Of a DNA stretch of 64,000 nucleotides, positions 9,118 through 16,352 are shown piece by piece (within the stretch, counting starts at the first letter, position 1; each line of letters opens with the position of its first letter). Below the pieces are notes generated by a model, which made no database searches, had not been told where the DNA came from, and worked only from the letters and a program-made list of their open reading frames with translations. The stretch spans positions 276,075 through 340,074 of the forward strand of contig QCHF01000001.1 of assembly GCA_003279605.1 (NCBI GenBank). The letters are read 5' to 3'. The position numbers and the translations under genes are program-made. This DNA comes from SAR86 cluster bacterium AG-390-O18 (GTDB lineage: Bacteria; Pseudomonadota; Gammaproteobacteria; Magnimaribacterales; AG-339-G14).

Positions 9118-10348
9118 CTTCACTCACTCCTGTTTTAATGAATTTAAAAAATAGTTTTTGATTATAGAACATATATAAGACAAGAAATAACCCTAAAATA
9201 GAAATTAATAGGTATGGATAGCTTGGATTTAACATGTACAAAGGCATTATGGAAAAAGGTGTTAATAAATGACCCAGAGGGAAAACTGTACCCATTAGGC
9301 CTGAAGCCGAACCTTGTTCATGTTTATCAATTGATAAAGATAAAATTGAAACATTACCTGGTCTAGCTAATCCTCCACCAAAACCTAAAATAGCCAAAAG
9401 TATATAAAATGAAAATAAATCATTTATCCCAGATAAAAAATAATAAACAATCGACATAAGAAACAATCCTATAAAAACCAGACTTTTAGGATTTAAAGAA
9501 TATTTATCAACGATAAATAGCTGAGTAAGTAATCCTGTTAAGGCAACTATGGCAAAACCAATTGAAACAAAAAAATATAAATCTTCAGGAGATTTTAAAA
9601 TGACATCATTCATAAATAATGAAGATGTTAAAACAATACAGCCATTAGACACTCCTAAAAAAGATGCAATAACTAGTGATGGAAAAACTCTTTTATCTGT
9701 AACTTTTAGAGATACACCCTCTTCATTTTGAATGAAAGTCGAGTCATCTTTCATAAGGAGTTTAAAATTTAAAAAACCTATTATGAGTCCTAACAAACTA
9801 AGAAAAATAAAAGGCATCAAAATGTTATTACCTGAAAATAACATGATTAATCCTACTGCTACAGGACCCAATACCACTCCAAATTGCCAACCCGCATCTA
9901 ATCTTGCAAATCCAGATGTTCTGTTAGTTATATCTGTGATATCTGCAATTCTCCCTCCAGCAGAGGGTCTTACTGCACTTCCTAAAAGGCCGTTTATTAA
10001 TCTTGCTCCAACTAGCAAAATAAAAAGCAACGAAAATGAAATTGGATAGAGTTGAGCAAATTTAATAATTGCAGCAAATAAAAATACAGAAATAGCAAAG
10101 CCAATGATACCTAGCATGAAAACTCTACTTCTTCCTATTCGATCACTTAATCTTCCCCAAAATGGACTAAAAAAAATCCAAGCAAGAGCTGAAATAGAAA
10201 AAATAAGACCGATTTGAAATTCATTAAATCCTAGCAATCTAATTTCCTGAGGGAGGAGAATAAAAATTGTTGATTGCCCGGCCCCGATGCAAGCTAATGC
10301 TGCAGATAAAAGCCATATGGAACTTGGAGTTTTATTTTTTTTAGTCAT
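9110..10348 (-). CDS. MFS transporter (drug:H+ antiporter-like)
   Basis: The encoded 412-residue protein has about twelve hydrophobic helices. The MFS loop motif between helices 2 and 3 reads FWGRLSDRIGRSRV, and a GGRIAD-containing loop follows helix 4. Overall it resembles the TetA/MdtG-type major facilitator group, so proton-driven export of a small molecule from the cytoplasm is likely, with the substrate unknown. The track start is a TTG. The ATG at 10348 is better because it overlaps the upstream stop by 8 bases (ATGACTAA). The same overlap style links it to the SDR downstream. Confidence 0.85.
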   Translation of the reverse strand: MTKKNKTPSSIWLLSAALACIGAGQSTIFILLPQEIRLLGFNEFQIGLIFSISALAWIFFSPFWGRLSDRIGRSRVFMLGIIGFAISVFLFAAIIKFAQLYPISFSLLFILLVGARLINGLLGSAVRPSAGGRIADITDITNRTSGFARLDAGWQFGVVLGPVAVGLIMLFSGNNILMPFIFLSLLGLIIGFLNFKLLMKDDSTFIQNEEGVSLKVTDKRVFPSLVIASFLGVSNGCIVLTSSLFMNDVILKSPEDLYFFVSIGFAIVALTGLLTQLFIVDKYSLNPKSLVFIGLFLMSIVYYFLSGINDLFSFYILLAILGFGGGLARPGNVSILSLSIDKHEQGSASGLMGTVFPLGHLLTPFSIMPLYMLNPSYPYLLISILGLFLVLYMFYNQKLFFKFIKTGVSEDV

Positions 10349-10895
10349 ATGCAAGCAACAGACTAAAAATGTTATTTGATGAATTATTCAAAAGCAGAAA
10401 TTCATAATATTCAGTTAATGCATGTGTCCATTCATGTTCAAATTTCTTTGGCTCTTTAGAAAATTCTTTTTTCAAGATAAAAAAACTAGTTTCTTTTTTT
10501 GTCATTAATTCAATTTTTTCCATAAAAGTATTTGAACGATCATTGGTAATTAACGGAGTGTCCTTTCGATCCTTGTGGATAATCTGAAAAACAGAGTCAA
10601 AAAAAATAGGTTTATCAATTTTTTTATAGTCGGTGAATTTTAAGAGGCTGCTTTTAAAAGGACCGTGAAAGCCTTTAGCTTTGTTAAACATAAAATCTGT
10701 TAATTGAAAATCAAGCACTCCTTTTTTCAATATCTGTTTAATTAAAAATGAATTTTCAATAGAGTTTATTTTTTCGTCAAAAGATAAATGAACAAAGATA
10801 GCTTGACCATGATCATGTAATCTCAGCGTATCGATTCCAGAAAGTTTTATATTCAAACTATCTGGAAAAGAAAGTATATTTTTTTTTCCGGTCAT
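10341..10895 (-). CDS. Hypothetical protein, 184 aa
   Basis: I do not recognise this family. The 184-residue protein appears soluble: no signal peptide and no long hydrophobic segment. It is Lys-, Phe- and Asp-rich, with a mixed alpha/beta look and the stretches SGIDTLRLHDHGQAIFVHLS and FEHEWTHALTEYYEFLLL. The gene is locked into the operon: its ATG overlaps the trpS stop as ATGA, and its stop overlaps the MFS start as ATGACTAA. That supports it being a real translated gene. The context gives no clear role, since trpS lies on one side and a transporter plus lipid-type dehydrogenases on the other. Confidence 0.7.
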   Translation of the reverse strand: MTGKKNILSFPDSLNIKLSGIDTLRLHDHGQAIFVHLSFDEKINSIENSFLIKQILKKGVLDFQLTDFMFNKAKGFHGPFKSSLLKFTDYKKIDKPIFFDSVFQIIHKDRKDTPLITNDRSNTFMEKIELMTKKETSFFILKKEFSKEPKKFEHEWTHALTEYYEFLLLNNSSNNIFSLLLAYD

Positions 10896-11875
10896 AAAGA
10901 CCTAATACCTACTAATGTTCTTATTTTCTCAAGATTTTTAGATGCAATTTTTTGGGCTTTAGACTCTCCATGAACCAATAACTTCTCAACTTTTGTTGGA
11001 TTGTTCATGAGATCGAAATATTTATCTCTTACTGGAGCTAATTCATTATTGATTATTATAAAGAGCTCTTTTTTTAAATCTCCCCAGCCCATTCCTTCAT
11101 TAAAATAACTATCAATCTTTTCAATCTCCTTATCACTAACAAAGCAATTAAAATATTTATACAAAGTTGAGTCTTTAGGTTTTTTTTCTCCTGGTTCTAA
11201 AGAGTCAGTTTTAATTTGATTTATTTGCTTTTGTAATTTTTTTTCATTGGAAAAAAGATCGATGTAATTCAAATAACTTTTAGACATTTTAAGTCCATCT
11301 AAACCTGGTAAAAAAGATGTTGTTTCATCAATCATTGGTTCTGGAAGATTAAAAAAATTTCCATAAGTTAAATTAAATTTATTAGCGATGTCTCTAGTCA
11401 TTTCAATATGTTGCTTTTGATCACTGCCTACTGGAATTAAATCAGCATTGAAAAGTAAAATATCGGACGACATTAAAATGGGATAGTTGAATAGGCCCAT
11501 TTGAACGTTTTTGTCTTTATCTTTGCCAGAAGTTGCATCTTGCATTGCTTTGTAAGCGTGAGCCCTGTTCATTAGTCCCTTAGGAGTAATAGAAGTAAGT
11601 ATCCAATTTAATTCCATGATTTGAGGAATACTTGATTGTCTATAGAAGATCGTATTTTTAAGATCTAAACCGCATGCAATCCAAGCAGCTGCTATCGAAA
11701 GGGTAGATTGATGGGTTAGCTTTGGATCCTGCTGCTTTATCAATGAATGATAATCAGCTAGAAAAATAAAAGATTTTGATTTTTTAGATAATTCTATCGC
11801 CGGACGCATAGCCCCAACATAATTTCCTAAATGAGGAGAACCATTTGTCGTAATACCGGTTAAAACAGAAGACAT
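10892..11875 (-). CDS. trpS: Tryptophan--tRNA ligase TrpS
   Basis: TrpS charges tRNA-Trp in the cytosol. The 327 residues contain the class I signatures SPHLGNY (13-19, the HIGH equivalent) and KMSKS (196-200), plus NRAHAYK and the GSDQKQH segment typical of bacterial TrpRS. The start codon (ATG 11875-11873) lies only about 11 bases after the U-tract of an intrinsic terminator and has no visible Shine-Dalgarno site. Expression may therefore need read-through of the structured leader upstream. The stop overlaps the next gene as ATGA. The length is close to E. coli TrpS (334). Confidence 0.96.
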   Translation of the reverse strand: MSSVLTGITTNGSPHLGNYVGAMRPAIELSKKSKSFIFLADYHSLIKQQDPKLTHQSTLSIAAAWIACGLDLKNTIFYRQSSIPQIMELNWILTSITPKGLMNRAHAYKAMQDATSGKDKDKNVQMGLFNYPILMSSDILLFNADLIPVGSDQKQHIEMTRDIANKFNLTYGNFFNLPEPMIDETTSFLPGLDGLKMSKSYLNYIDLFSNEKKLQKQINQIKTDSLEPGEKKPKDSTLYKYFNCFVSDKEIEKIDSYFNEGMGWGDLKKELFIIINNELAPVRDKYFDLMNNPTKVEKLLVHGESKAQKIASKNLEKIRTLVGIRSL

Positions 11876-11886
11876 TTCATTAGTAT

Positions 11887-11917
11887 AAAAAAAAACACCA
11901 ACGAAGTGGTGTTTTTT
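11887..11917 (-). terminator. Intrinsic terminator at the end of the trpS leader
   Basis: On the minus strand AAAAACACC pairs with GGTGTTTTT around an 8-base loop, followed by a run of nine T. This is a textbook intrinsic terminator. It stops just before the trpS start codon, so it either ends a free small RNA or serves as the terminator arm of an attenuator. The plus strand has a shorter T run and could also terminate. Confidence 0.85.
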
Positions 11918-12073
11918 ATCCGAAGTTAAAGGGGTCTAGTGGGTTGACTAGCGCAGGCGAAAAACCCTTCTCCCTGCAGGTGGCGTAATTTCTTACGTCT
12001 TCTCACCCTTTTCCTTCTATTCTCTAGCTTCCCTTCTACCGTCTCGAGTTAGTAAATTTTTCACTAAAGCTTG
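11888..12073 (-). ncRNA. Candidate structured RNA / trpS leader, about 185 nt
   Basis: The gene-free stretch before trpS is clearly more GC-rich than its surroundings from about 11918 to 12050. On the minus strand it can form several hairpins: CGTAA-GAAA-TTACG, GCAGG...CCTGC with an inner AGAA/TTTT pairing, and CTAGT-CAACCC-ACTAG. It begins after a plausible promoter and ends in a strong terminator, giving a transcript of roughly 185 nt. Several GGA motifs (AAGGGA, AAGGA, CAGGGA) sit in unpaired purine-rich parts, which could suit CsrA binding. I could not match it to tmRNA, SRP RNA, RNase P RNA, 6S RNA or a known riboswitch. It could be an attenuator for trpS or an independent small RNA. Confidence 0.55.
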
Positions 12074-12079
12074 TAATTA

Positions 12080-12107
12080 ATTTTATGTAATTAAGATTTA
12101 ATTGCAA
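12080..12107 (-). promoter_or_regulatory. Predicted sigma70 promoter for the trpS leader RNA
   Basis: The minus strand reads TTGCAA, 16 bases, TAAAAT, which predicts a start near 12073. The surrounding 12074-12196 is plain AT-rich spacer between tRNA-Ser and the leader. Confidence 0.5.
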
Positions 12108-12143
12108 TAGCCAAAATTACTCTTTTAAGACTATGTTTTTATA

Positions 12144-12166
12144 AAAAAAGATTCTTTTATCTCTTT
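12144..12166 (-). terminator. Weak terminator after tRNA-Ser(UGA)
   Basis: On the minus strand AAAGA(g)AT can pair with ATCTTT, followed by several T. The stem is AT-only and bulged, so this is a tentative end for the tRNA transcript. Confidence 0.3.
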
Positions 12167-12196
12167 AGATTATGAAAACACTTTTTTGAAAAAATA

Positions 12197-12288
12197 TGGC
12201 GGAGGGGGTGGGATTCGAACCCACGAGGCCATTGCTGACCTGCCGGTTTTCAAGACCGGTGCATTCAACCAAGCTCTGCCACCCCTCC
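12197..12288 (-). tRNA. tRNA-Ser(UGA)
   Basis: This 92-nt class II tRNA has a 7-bp acceptor stem (GGAGGGG / CCCCTCC), discriminator G and encoded CCA. The anticodon loop CTTGAAA gives anticodon UGA, and a long variable arm follows. The T-loop is GTTCGAATC. UGA reads the UCN serine codons. Confidence 0.96.
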
Positions 12289-12300
12289 ATTAAACTTTGG

Positions 12301-12306
12301 ATTATA
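12301..12306 (-). promoter_or_regulatory. -10 element of tRNA-Ser(UGA)
   Basis: A perfect TATAAT lies 12 bases upstream of the mature tRNA 5' end. A weak -35 (TTCAAT) sits 16 bases further upstream. Confidence 0.55.
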
Positions 12307-12309
12307 CAT

Positions 12310-12375
12310 ATCTCCGTAAGATATTGAATAAAGATCCTTCAGGAAACTTCGTAAGAGCAGCCTACTCTGTAAGAG
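12310..12375. repeat. Three copies of a short dyad motif YYGTAAGA
   Basis: The plus strand reads ATCTCCGTAAGAT (12310), ACTTCGTAAGAG (12346) and ACTCTGTAAGAGT (12363). Each is partly palindromic. The GTAAGA cores are 35 and 18 bases apart. The first copy lies between the putative -35 and -10 of tRNA-Ser(UGA). This could be an operator array or chance AT-rich repetition. Confidence 0.35.
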
Positions 12376-12392
12376 TTAATTAAAATGATAAG

Positions 12393-12428
12393 ATCGCTAT
12401 GTCGACCTAGTTCGGCATAGTGGTTTTT
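12393..12428 (+). terminator. Hairpin with T-run, plus orientation
   Basis: CTATGTCGA pairs with TCGGCATAG (9 bp including one wobble) around CCTAGT. The stem extends outward with CG/TG pairs and is followed by TTTTT on the plus strand. The T run overlaps the end of the AhpD-like gene on the other strand. No plus-strand gene precedes it, so it may end that gene inefficiently from the other side, or terminate an unseen plus-strand transcript. Confidence 0.5.
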
Positions 12429-13008
12429 ATTTCATCCATCCCAATGGAACTAGTTCATCTTCTACGAAATCCCCTGGTATTTTTTCAATTTCCGTTCCAA
12501 AGGTATCGTTCCATCGATTTAAAAATCCAAAAAGGGATATTACAGAGACAATCATGGTTATCTGCGAAGAAGTAAAATATTTATTAAGATCATCAAAGTG
12601 TTTTTTAGTTGCCTGATTGGGAACTTTACCCGAAGCAAATGCTAAGTTAAGAATGCTTTTTTCCTGATCAGAGAAGTAGTCACTGTTTTCATAGTCAAGG
12701 ATTGCTGAGATCTTTTTAACTGATACGCCCGTTCTTTCTGCGCCATGAGAAGTATGTGACTGACAATACTTACACCCCGAGCTCAAACTAGATGCAAGAG
12801 CTATAAGCTGTTTGGTTTGATTATCGATTTCGCTTGAACCAAAAACTGAATTAGTTAAACCTGAAAAAGCAGTTAATAAATCGGAATTCTCTGCCATCAA
12901 TAGATAAGAATGAGGAAGATATCCCATATATTTTTCAATGAAACTAAACATTTGCTCATGCTCAGGAAAGTCCGTTCTTTTTTTTGTTTTGATAAATGCT
13001 ATCGCCAT
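12427..13008 (-). CDS. AhpD-like / carboxymuconolactone decarboxylase family protein
   Basis: This 193-residue all-helical protein carries the AhpD-type redox motif CKYCQSHTSH (Cys79, Cys82, His85 and His88). AhpD-like proteins use the cysteine pair for thiol-based peroxide reduction or as electron carriers. The second half, with SEKSILN-like and GFLNRWNDTFG segments, fits the peroxidase-related group of this superfamily (uncharacterised CMD proteins of about 180-200 residues). It stands between tRNA-Ser and an acyl-CoA ligase gene, 44 bases downstream of the latter's stop, so co-transcription is possible. The true electron donor and substrate are unknown. Confidence 0.82.
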   Translation of the reverse strand: MAIAFIKTKKRTDFPEHEQMFSFIEKYMGYLPHSYLLMAENSDLLTAFSGLTNSVFGSSEIDNQTKQLIALASSLSSGCKYCQSHTSHGAERTGVSVKKISAILDYENSDYFSDQEKSILNLAFASGKVPNQATKKHFDDLNKYFTSSQITMIVSVISLFGFLNRWNDTFGTEIEKIPGDFVEDELVPLGWMK

Positions 13009-13052
13009 AATTAAAAAAAATTTATTTTTATAGTTATTATTGAAATGATTTT

Positions 13053-14618
13053 TTAATTTCCTGAAACTTTTCTATCTATACCTTCCCAGTAAGGGTCTCT
13101 TAATTCACGTCTAAGAATTTTTCCTGAAGGGTTTCGTGGTAATTCTTTAATGAATTCAATAGACTTTGGGCATTTGTAGGCAGCGATTTGAGTTCTTGTA
13201 TAACTAATAATCTCATCTTCAGATAATGAAGTATTTTCTGCAACAACTACAAAACCTTTTACTGATTCACCCCATTTTTCGTCAGGAACACCCACAACTG
13301 CAGCATCTAGAATCACATCATGGCTCATCAAAGCATTTTCTACTTCTGCTGGATAAATGTTTTCACCGCCAGAAACAATCATGTCTTTGACTCTGTCATG
13401 GATAAATAAATATCCTTCGTCGTCAAAAAAACCTGCGTCTCCTGAATAAAACCATCCATCCACTATAGATTCTTTAGTAGCATCTGATTTATTCCAATAA
13501 CCTTTCATGTTTAAATCAGACTTAGAGATAACTTCTCCGATTTCGCCAGTTTTTAAATCGTTTCCATCTTCATCTACGACTTTAAGTTCTACGCCTTTGA
13601 GAGCTTTTCCACAAGATCTTAGTTTACCTCTCTCTGGATCATGATCTTCTGGCATCATAATTGTAATTGCGCCGGTAGTTTCGGTTAGGCCGTAAACTTG
13701 ATACAAATCACACTGCATAATTTCCTTGGCTTTGATTATAGTGTCATCAGCAATTGGTGATGCACCATAAAGAACAAAATTGAGGGATGAAAAATCCGTT
13801 GTTTCAGCATTAGGATGGCTGATCAAAAATAAAATTACTGCGGGAACAAAAAGAGTTGACCTAATTTTTTCTTGCTCAATAAGTTCTAAAATTAATCCTG
13901 GATCGATATCAGCAATGATTATATTTCTGCAGCCAAAGATATAGCCCCAAATTCCCCAATTAGTTCCAGCAACATGATATCCAGGCATACATACTAAATT
14001 CGTGGTTCCTTCTTCAAATGGAACAATTCCGTCTATAGATTCATTAGCTGCAGCGAAATTTCTATTGGTTAACTGTACGCCTTTTGGATGTCCTGTTGTT
14101 CCAGATGTATACAATTGAAGAATGTCATCTTGATTTGAAGATTTGAGACCAGTTTTAGAAGATCCTTGAGAATTTCGCCAAGACAAATAATCTTCATATT
14201 CATCATGTCCTCCATCAACAGCAATAACTTTTTTAATGTCTGGCGAATCTTTAAGAATTTCATCTATAACAGGATAAAATTCTTCTCCAACAAATAAAAC
14301 TTCGCTTTTCGAATCATTCAAAACATAACTTACTTCAGGAGGAGCTAATCTCCAATTCACACCTACTGCAACTGTATTGGATTTCAATGTTCCAATTAAA
14401 AATTCAAAAAAATAATCAGAATTTTTTCCGTAATAAGCTATTCTTGAATCAGGTTTACATCCGAGATTTATTAAGCCATTTGCTATTTGATTTGAATATA
14501 TATCTAACTCCTCATAAGTAGTTTCACGGTCTAGAAATTTATGGGCAATCGATTTAGGAGTTTTATCAAAGCGCCACTCAAACAATTCTTGTACTGTTTT
14601 ATTTTCAGGTATTTTCAT
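13053..14618 (-). CDS. Acyl-CoA synthetase (AMP-forming, long-chain type)
   Basis: This enzyme activates a carboxylic acid to its CoA thioester through an acyl-adenylate. The 521 residues show the P-loop YTSGTTGHPKG (170-180), YQVYGLTETTG (about 307-317), WFYSGDAG, the GGENIYPAEVE hinge region, and the catalytic lysine near 500 in NPSGKILRREL. All key adenylation motifs are intact. The layout resembles FadD-like, cyclohexanecarboxylate- and steroid-chain-CoA ligases. It may feed the other acyl-CoA enzymes in this window, but the acid used cannot be read from sequence. The 144-base region upstream separates it from the divergent small-protein genes. Confidence 0.9.
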   Translation of the reverse strand: MKIPENKTVQELFEWRFDKTPKSIAHKFLDRETTYEELDIYSNQIANGLINLGCKPDSRIAYYGKNSDYFFEFLIGTLKSNTVAVGVNWRLAPPEVSYVLNDSKSEVLFVGEEFYPVIDEILKDSPDIKKVIAVDGGHDEYEDYLSWRNSQGSSKTGLKSSNQDDILQLYTSGTTGHPKGVQLTNRNFAAANESIDGIVPFEEGTTNLVCMPGYHVAGTNWGIWGYIFGCRNIIIADIDPGLILELIEQEKIRSTLFVPAVILFLISHPNAETTDFSSLNFVLYGASPIADDTIIKAKEIMQCDLYQVYGLTETTGAITIMMPEDHDPERGKLRSCGKALKGVELKVVDEDGNDLKTGEIGEVISKSDLNMKGYWNKSDATKESIVDGWFYSGDAGFFDDEGYLFIHDRVKDMIVSGGENIYPAEVENALMSHDVILDAAVVGVPDEKWGESVKGFVVVAENTSLSEDEIISYTRTQIAAYKCPKSIEFIKELPRNPSGKILRRELRDPYWEGIDRKVSGN

Positions 14619-14667
14619 TTTTATACTTGTGTTATTTCTAAATTAGATTTCTGTAAAAAAGATTAGT

Positions 14668-14696
14668 TTGACAGAAAATAAGTTTGATAGTAACGA
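14668..14696 (+). promoter_or_regulatory. Possible promoter of the small membrane protein pair
   Basis: A perfect -35 TTGACA is followed after 17 bases by TAACGA, a poor -10. It faces the small-protein genes. Confidence 0.35.
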
Positions 14697-14707
14697 AAAA
14701 ATTTTTA

Positions 14708-14725
14708 AAATTGAAGCTTCAATTT
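14708..14725. promoter_or_regulatory. 18-bp perfect palindrome
   Basis: AAATTGAAGCTTCAATTT is a perfect inverted repeat just after the possible -10 and before the Shine-Dalgarno site. A second small dyad, CCTAT-GTTTTT-ATAGG, follows at 14727-14742. It may be a dimeric repressor's operator or a 5' UTR hairpin. Confidence 0.45.
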
Positions 14726-14777
14726 CCCTATGTTTTTATAGGAACAGCTAAATCACATATATATGGGGAGGTACCTT

Positions 14778-14999
14778 ATGGATAAAGCGTTCGATATGAT
14801 TAGAGACTTAGTTACCGGTTTAACCGGAATCTTAGTCGGTGTAATCGGTCTTGGTGTTGTTGCCGGTATTGTTTTTGATAACAATGCGTGGTTCTTCGGC
14901 GGAGTTCTTGGCAATCTTCTAGGGGTCATCCAACAATTGGGTGATGCAGGGATTGTAGGTCTTCTAGCTGCAGCACTTCTTTATAAATTACTTAAGTAA
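14778..14999 (+). CDS. Small hydrophobic membrane protein, 73 aa
   Basis: The track starts this ORF at 14763. The ATG at 14778, preceded by a strong GGGGAGGT, is the better start and gives 73 residues. The protein is mostly hydrophobic and Gly-rich: an N-terminal amphipathic DKAFDMIRDLV, a helix GILVGVIGLGVVAGIVF, a loop with NNAWFFGGVLGNL, then a second helix ending in LLYKLLK. I do not recognise a family. The downstream 75-residue gene is a clear paralog. The strong ribosome-binding site and higher GC than the neighbours suggest high expression. A small oligomeric membrane protein is inferred, with function unknown. Confidence 0.75.
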   Translation: MDKAFDMIRDLVTGLTGILVGVIGLGVVAGIVFDNNAWFFGGVLGNLLGVIQQLGDAGIVGLLAAALLYKLLK

Positions 15000-15008
15000 T
15001 TTTAGCTT

Positions 15009-15033
15009 TGAGCCGGAGTTTTACTCCGGCTCA
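15009..15033 (+). terminator. Hairpin between the two small-protein genes
   Basis: GAGCCGGAGT pairs perfectly with ACTCCGGCTC around TTT, closed by an outer T-A pair, and is followed by only four T. It probably gives partial termination or protects the first message's 3' end, so the second paralog would be made at a lower level. Confidence 0.6.
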
Positions 15034-15048
15034 TTTTAAGAGGTATAA

Positions 15049-15276
15049 ATGGAAATATTTAAATTTAAAAAAATCAGGAAATTTCTCTACAAGTCTACCG
15101 AAGTCCTAGGTTTATTTATTGCTATATCTTTATTAATAGGACTTATCTTTGGGCCTGAAACTCCTGTATTTGGAAATGTTTTATCAAACTTTTCTGAGGT
15201 AATGAATCTTTTTGGGGAAAATGGTCTTTTAGCTCTTGTTTCTTTGATAATAATTTTTGCAATCTTAAAAAAATAG
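15049..15276 (+). CDS. Small hydrophobic membrane protein, 75 aa (paralog)
   Basis: This is a paralog of the preceding gene. A basic N-terminus (FKFKKIRKFLYKS) leads into a hydrophobic helix (LGLFIAISLLIGLIFG). A short loop GPETPVFGNVLSNF aligns with NNAWFFGGVLGNL of the first protein, and a second helix ends in FAILKK. The Shine-Dalgarno site is AAGAGGT. It has more Lys, Phe and Ile than its partner, in line with the local AT bias. Only 48 bases, holding a hairpin, separate the genes. I recognise no family. A two-component membrane complex or duplicated small protein is inferred. Confidence 0.7.
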   Translation: MEIFKFKKIRKFLYKSTEVLGLFIAISLLIGLIFGPETPVFGNVLSNFSEVMNLFGENGLLALVSLIIIFAILKK

Positions 15277-15304
15277 CTTGGAAAAATAATCTTTCAGATT
15301 CTAA

Positions 15305-16321
15305 TCACCTATATTTATTTTTACTAAAGAAAGTTTCTAGAGAAGAAATTATTCTTGTTAACGTACTTGAAATAAAAAAGCTCAATTTATCTTGAAGATT
15401 TTGTTTTGTTATGTAAGAAATTTCAAATATTTCATGTTTCTTCGATAAATTTAATAGGTACTCATCGCTTGTTGAAATTTCATCGACCAATCCAACTTCA
15501 AGAGCTTTTATTCCCTCCCAAGTTTCGCCGGTAGCAATTTTTTTCATATCTAAAGATGGTCTAAATTTTTTGATGTGATCTTTGAAAAGGACATGTATAT
15601 CCTCCAAATGCTCTTTGAACTTTTTCCTTCCTGCGGGAGTAGTTTCTCCAAACATGGTGATAGTTCTTTTATATTCTCCTGCAGTATGAAGTTCATAATC
15701 CACATTATTCTTCTTAAGTACTTTATGAAAATTTGGAATAGCTGCAACTACTCCTATAGATCCAATAATTGCAAAGGGAGATGAAACTATTTTATTGCAT
15801 ACACACGCCATCATATATCCACCTGATGCTGCTACTTTATCTACACAAGCTGTTACTTTGATTCCTGCATCTCTCAATCTTTGTAATTGAGCAGCGCATA
15901 AACCATAACCTATAACAGTCCCGCCAGGACTTTCTAATCTCAAAACTAGCTCTTGGCATTTAGTTTCGCTTTTTAATATAGCTGTTATCTCTTCTTTAAG
16001 ATTCTCAACGCTTGAGGCCTCAATATCCCCATTAAAATTCAAAACAAAAACTGGCTTTGGAATGGATTTATTTTTTTTAGCCTTTAGATTTTTTTTCTTT
16101 TCTTTTAAAAGCTTTTTTCTTTCATTTTTATCTAATGTCAAAGACTTAACTGCTCCTGCCATATTATCTAACTTGTCAGATAAATTTGTAATTTTTAATG
16201 AGCCAGATAACGAAGCATCTTTCCCTTTTGAAGAAAACAAAATAAAAAAAGGTATTGAGATAATGATAATAAGAGAGATGGTCTTAAGTAAAAAAGACCC
16301 ATAATCAAATAAAAATTCCAT
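15305..16321 (-). CDS. sohB: SohB-type inner-membrane signal peptide peptidase
   Basis: This is an S49-family serine protease anchored in the inner membrane with a periplasmic catalytic domain. The 338 residues start with a membrane helix (about 10-30), then a Lys-rich linker, then the protease fold. LESPGGTVIGYG and the nucleophile Ser in AASGGYM are present, and the general-base Lys lies in AGEYKRTITMFGE. The SPFAIIGSIGV segment is typical of SppA/SohB. The length fits SohB (about 349), not the double-length SppA. It is thought to degrade signal peptides or membrane-protein fragments. It follows serS by about 31 bases on the same strand. Confidence 0.92.
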   Translation of the reverse strand: MEFLFDYGSFLLKTISLIIIISIPFFILFSSKGKDASLSGSLKITNLSDKLDNMAGAVKSLTLDKNERKKLLKEKKKNLKAKKNKSIPKPVFVLNFNGDIEASSVENLKEEITAILKSETKCQELVLRLESPGGTVIGYGLCAAQLQRLRDAGIKVTACVDKVAASGGYMMACVCNKIVSSPFAIIGSIGVVAAIPNFHKVLKKNNVDYELHTAGEYKRTITMFGETTPAGRKKFKEHLEDIHVLFKDHIKKFRPSLDMKKIATGETWEGIKALEVGLVDEISTSDEYLLNLSKKHEIFEISYITKQNLQDKLSFFISSTLTRIISSLETFFSKNKYR

Positions 16322-16352
16322 AAGGCGTGAGAGTTTATCAAAAAAAATATAT

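Noticed and set aside
11926-12006. GTG-initiated 26-codon leader peptide inside the trpS leader
   Set aside because: It has an SD-like AAGGA, but its codons (CGC, CTG, CCC) are unlike the AT-rich genes, it has no Trp codon for attenuation, and the segment folds as RNA hairpins. The RNA explanation is better.
11888-12073. Leader RNA as tmRNA, SRP RNA, RNase P RNA or 6S RNA
   Set aside because: No matching consensus blocks are visible (for example GGAAGGAAGCAGCC, GAGGAAAGUCC or the tmRNA tag). The length alone resembles 6S but the sequence does not.
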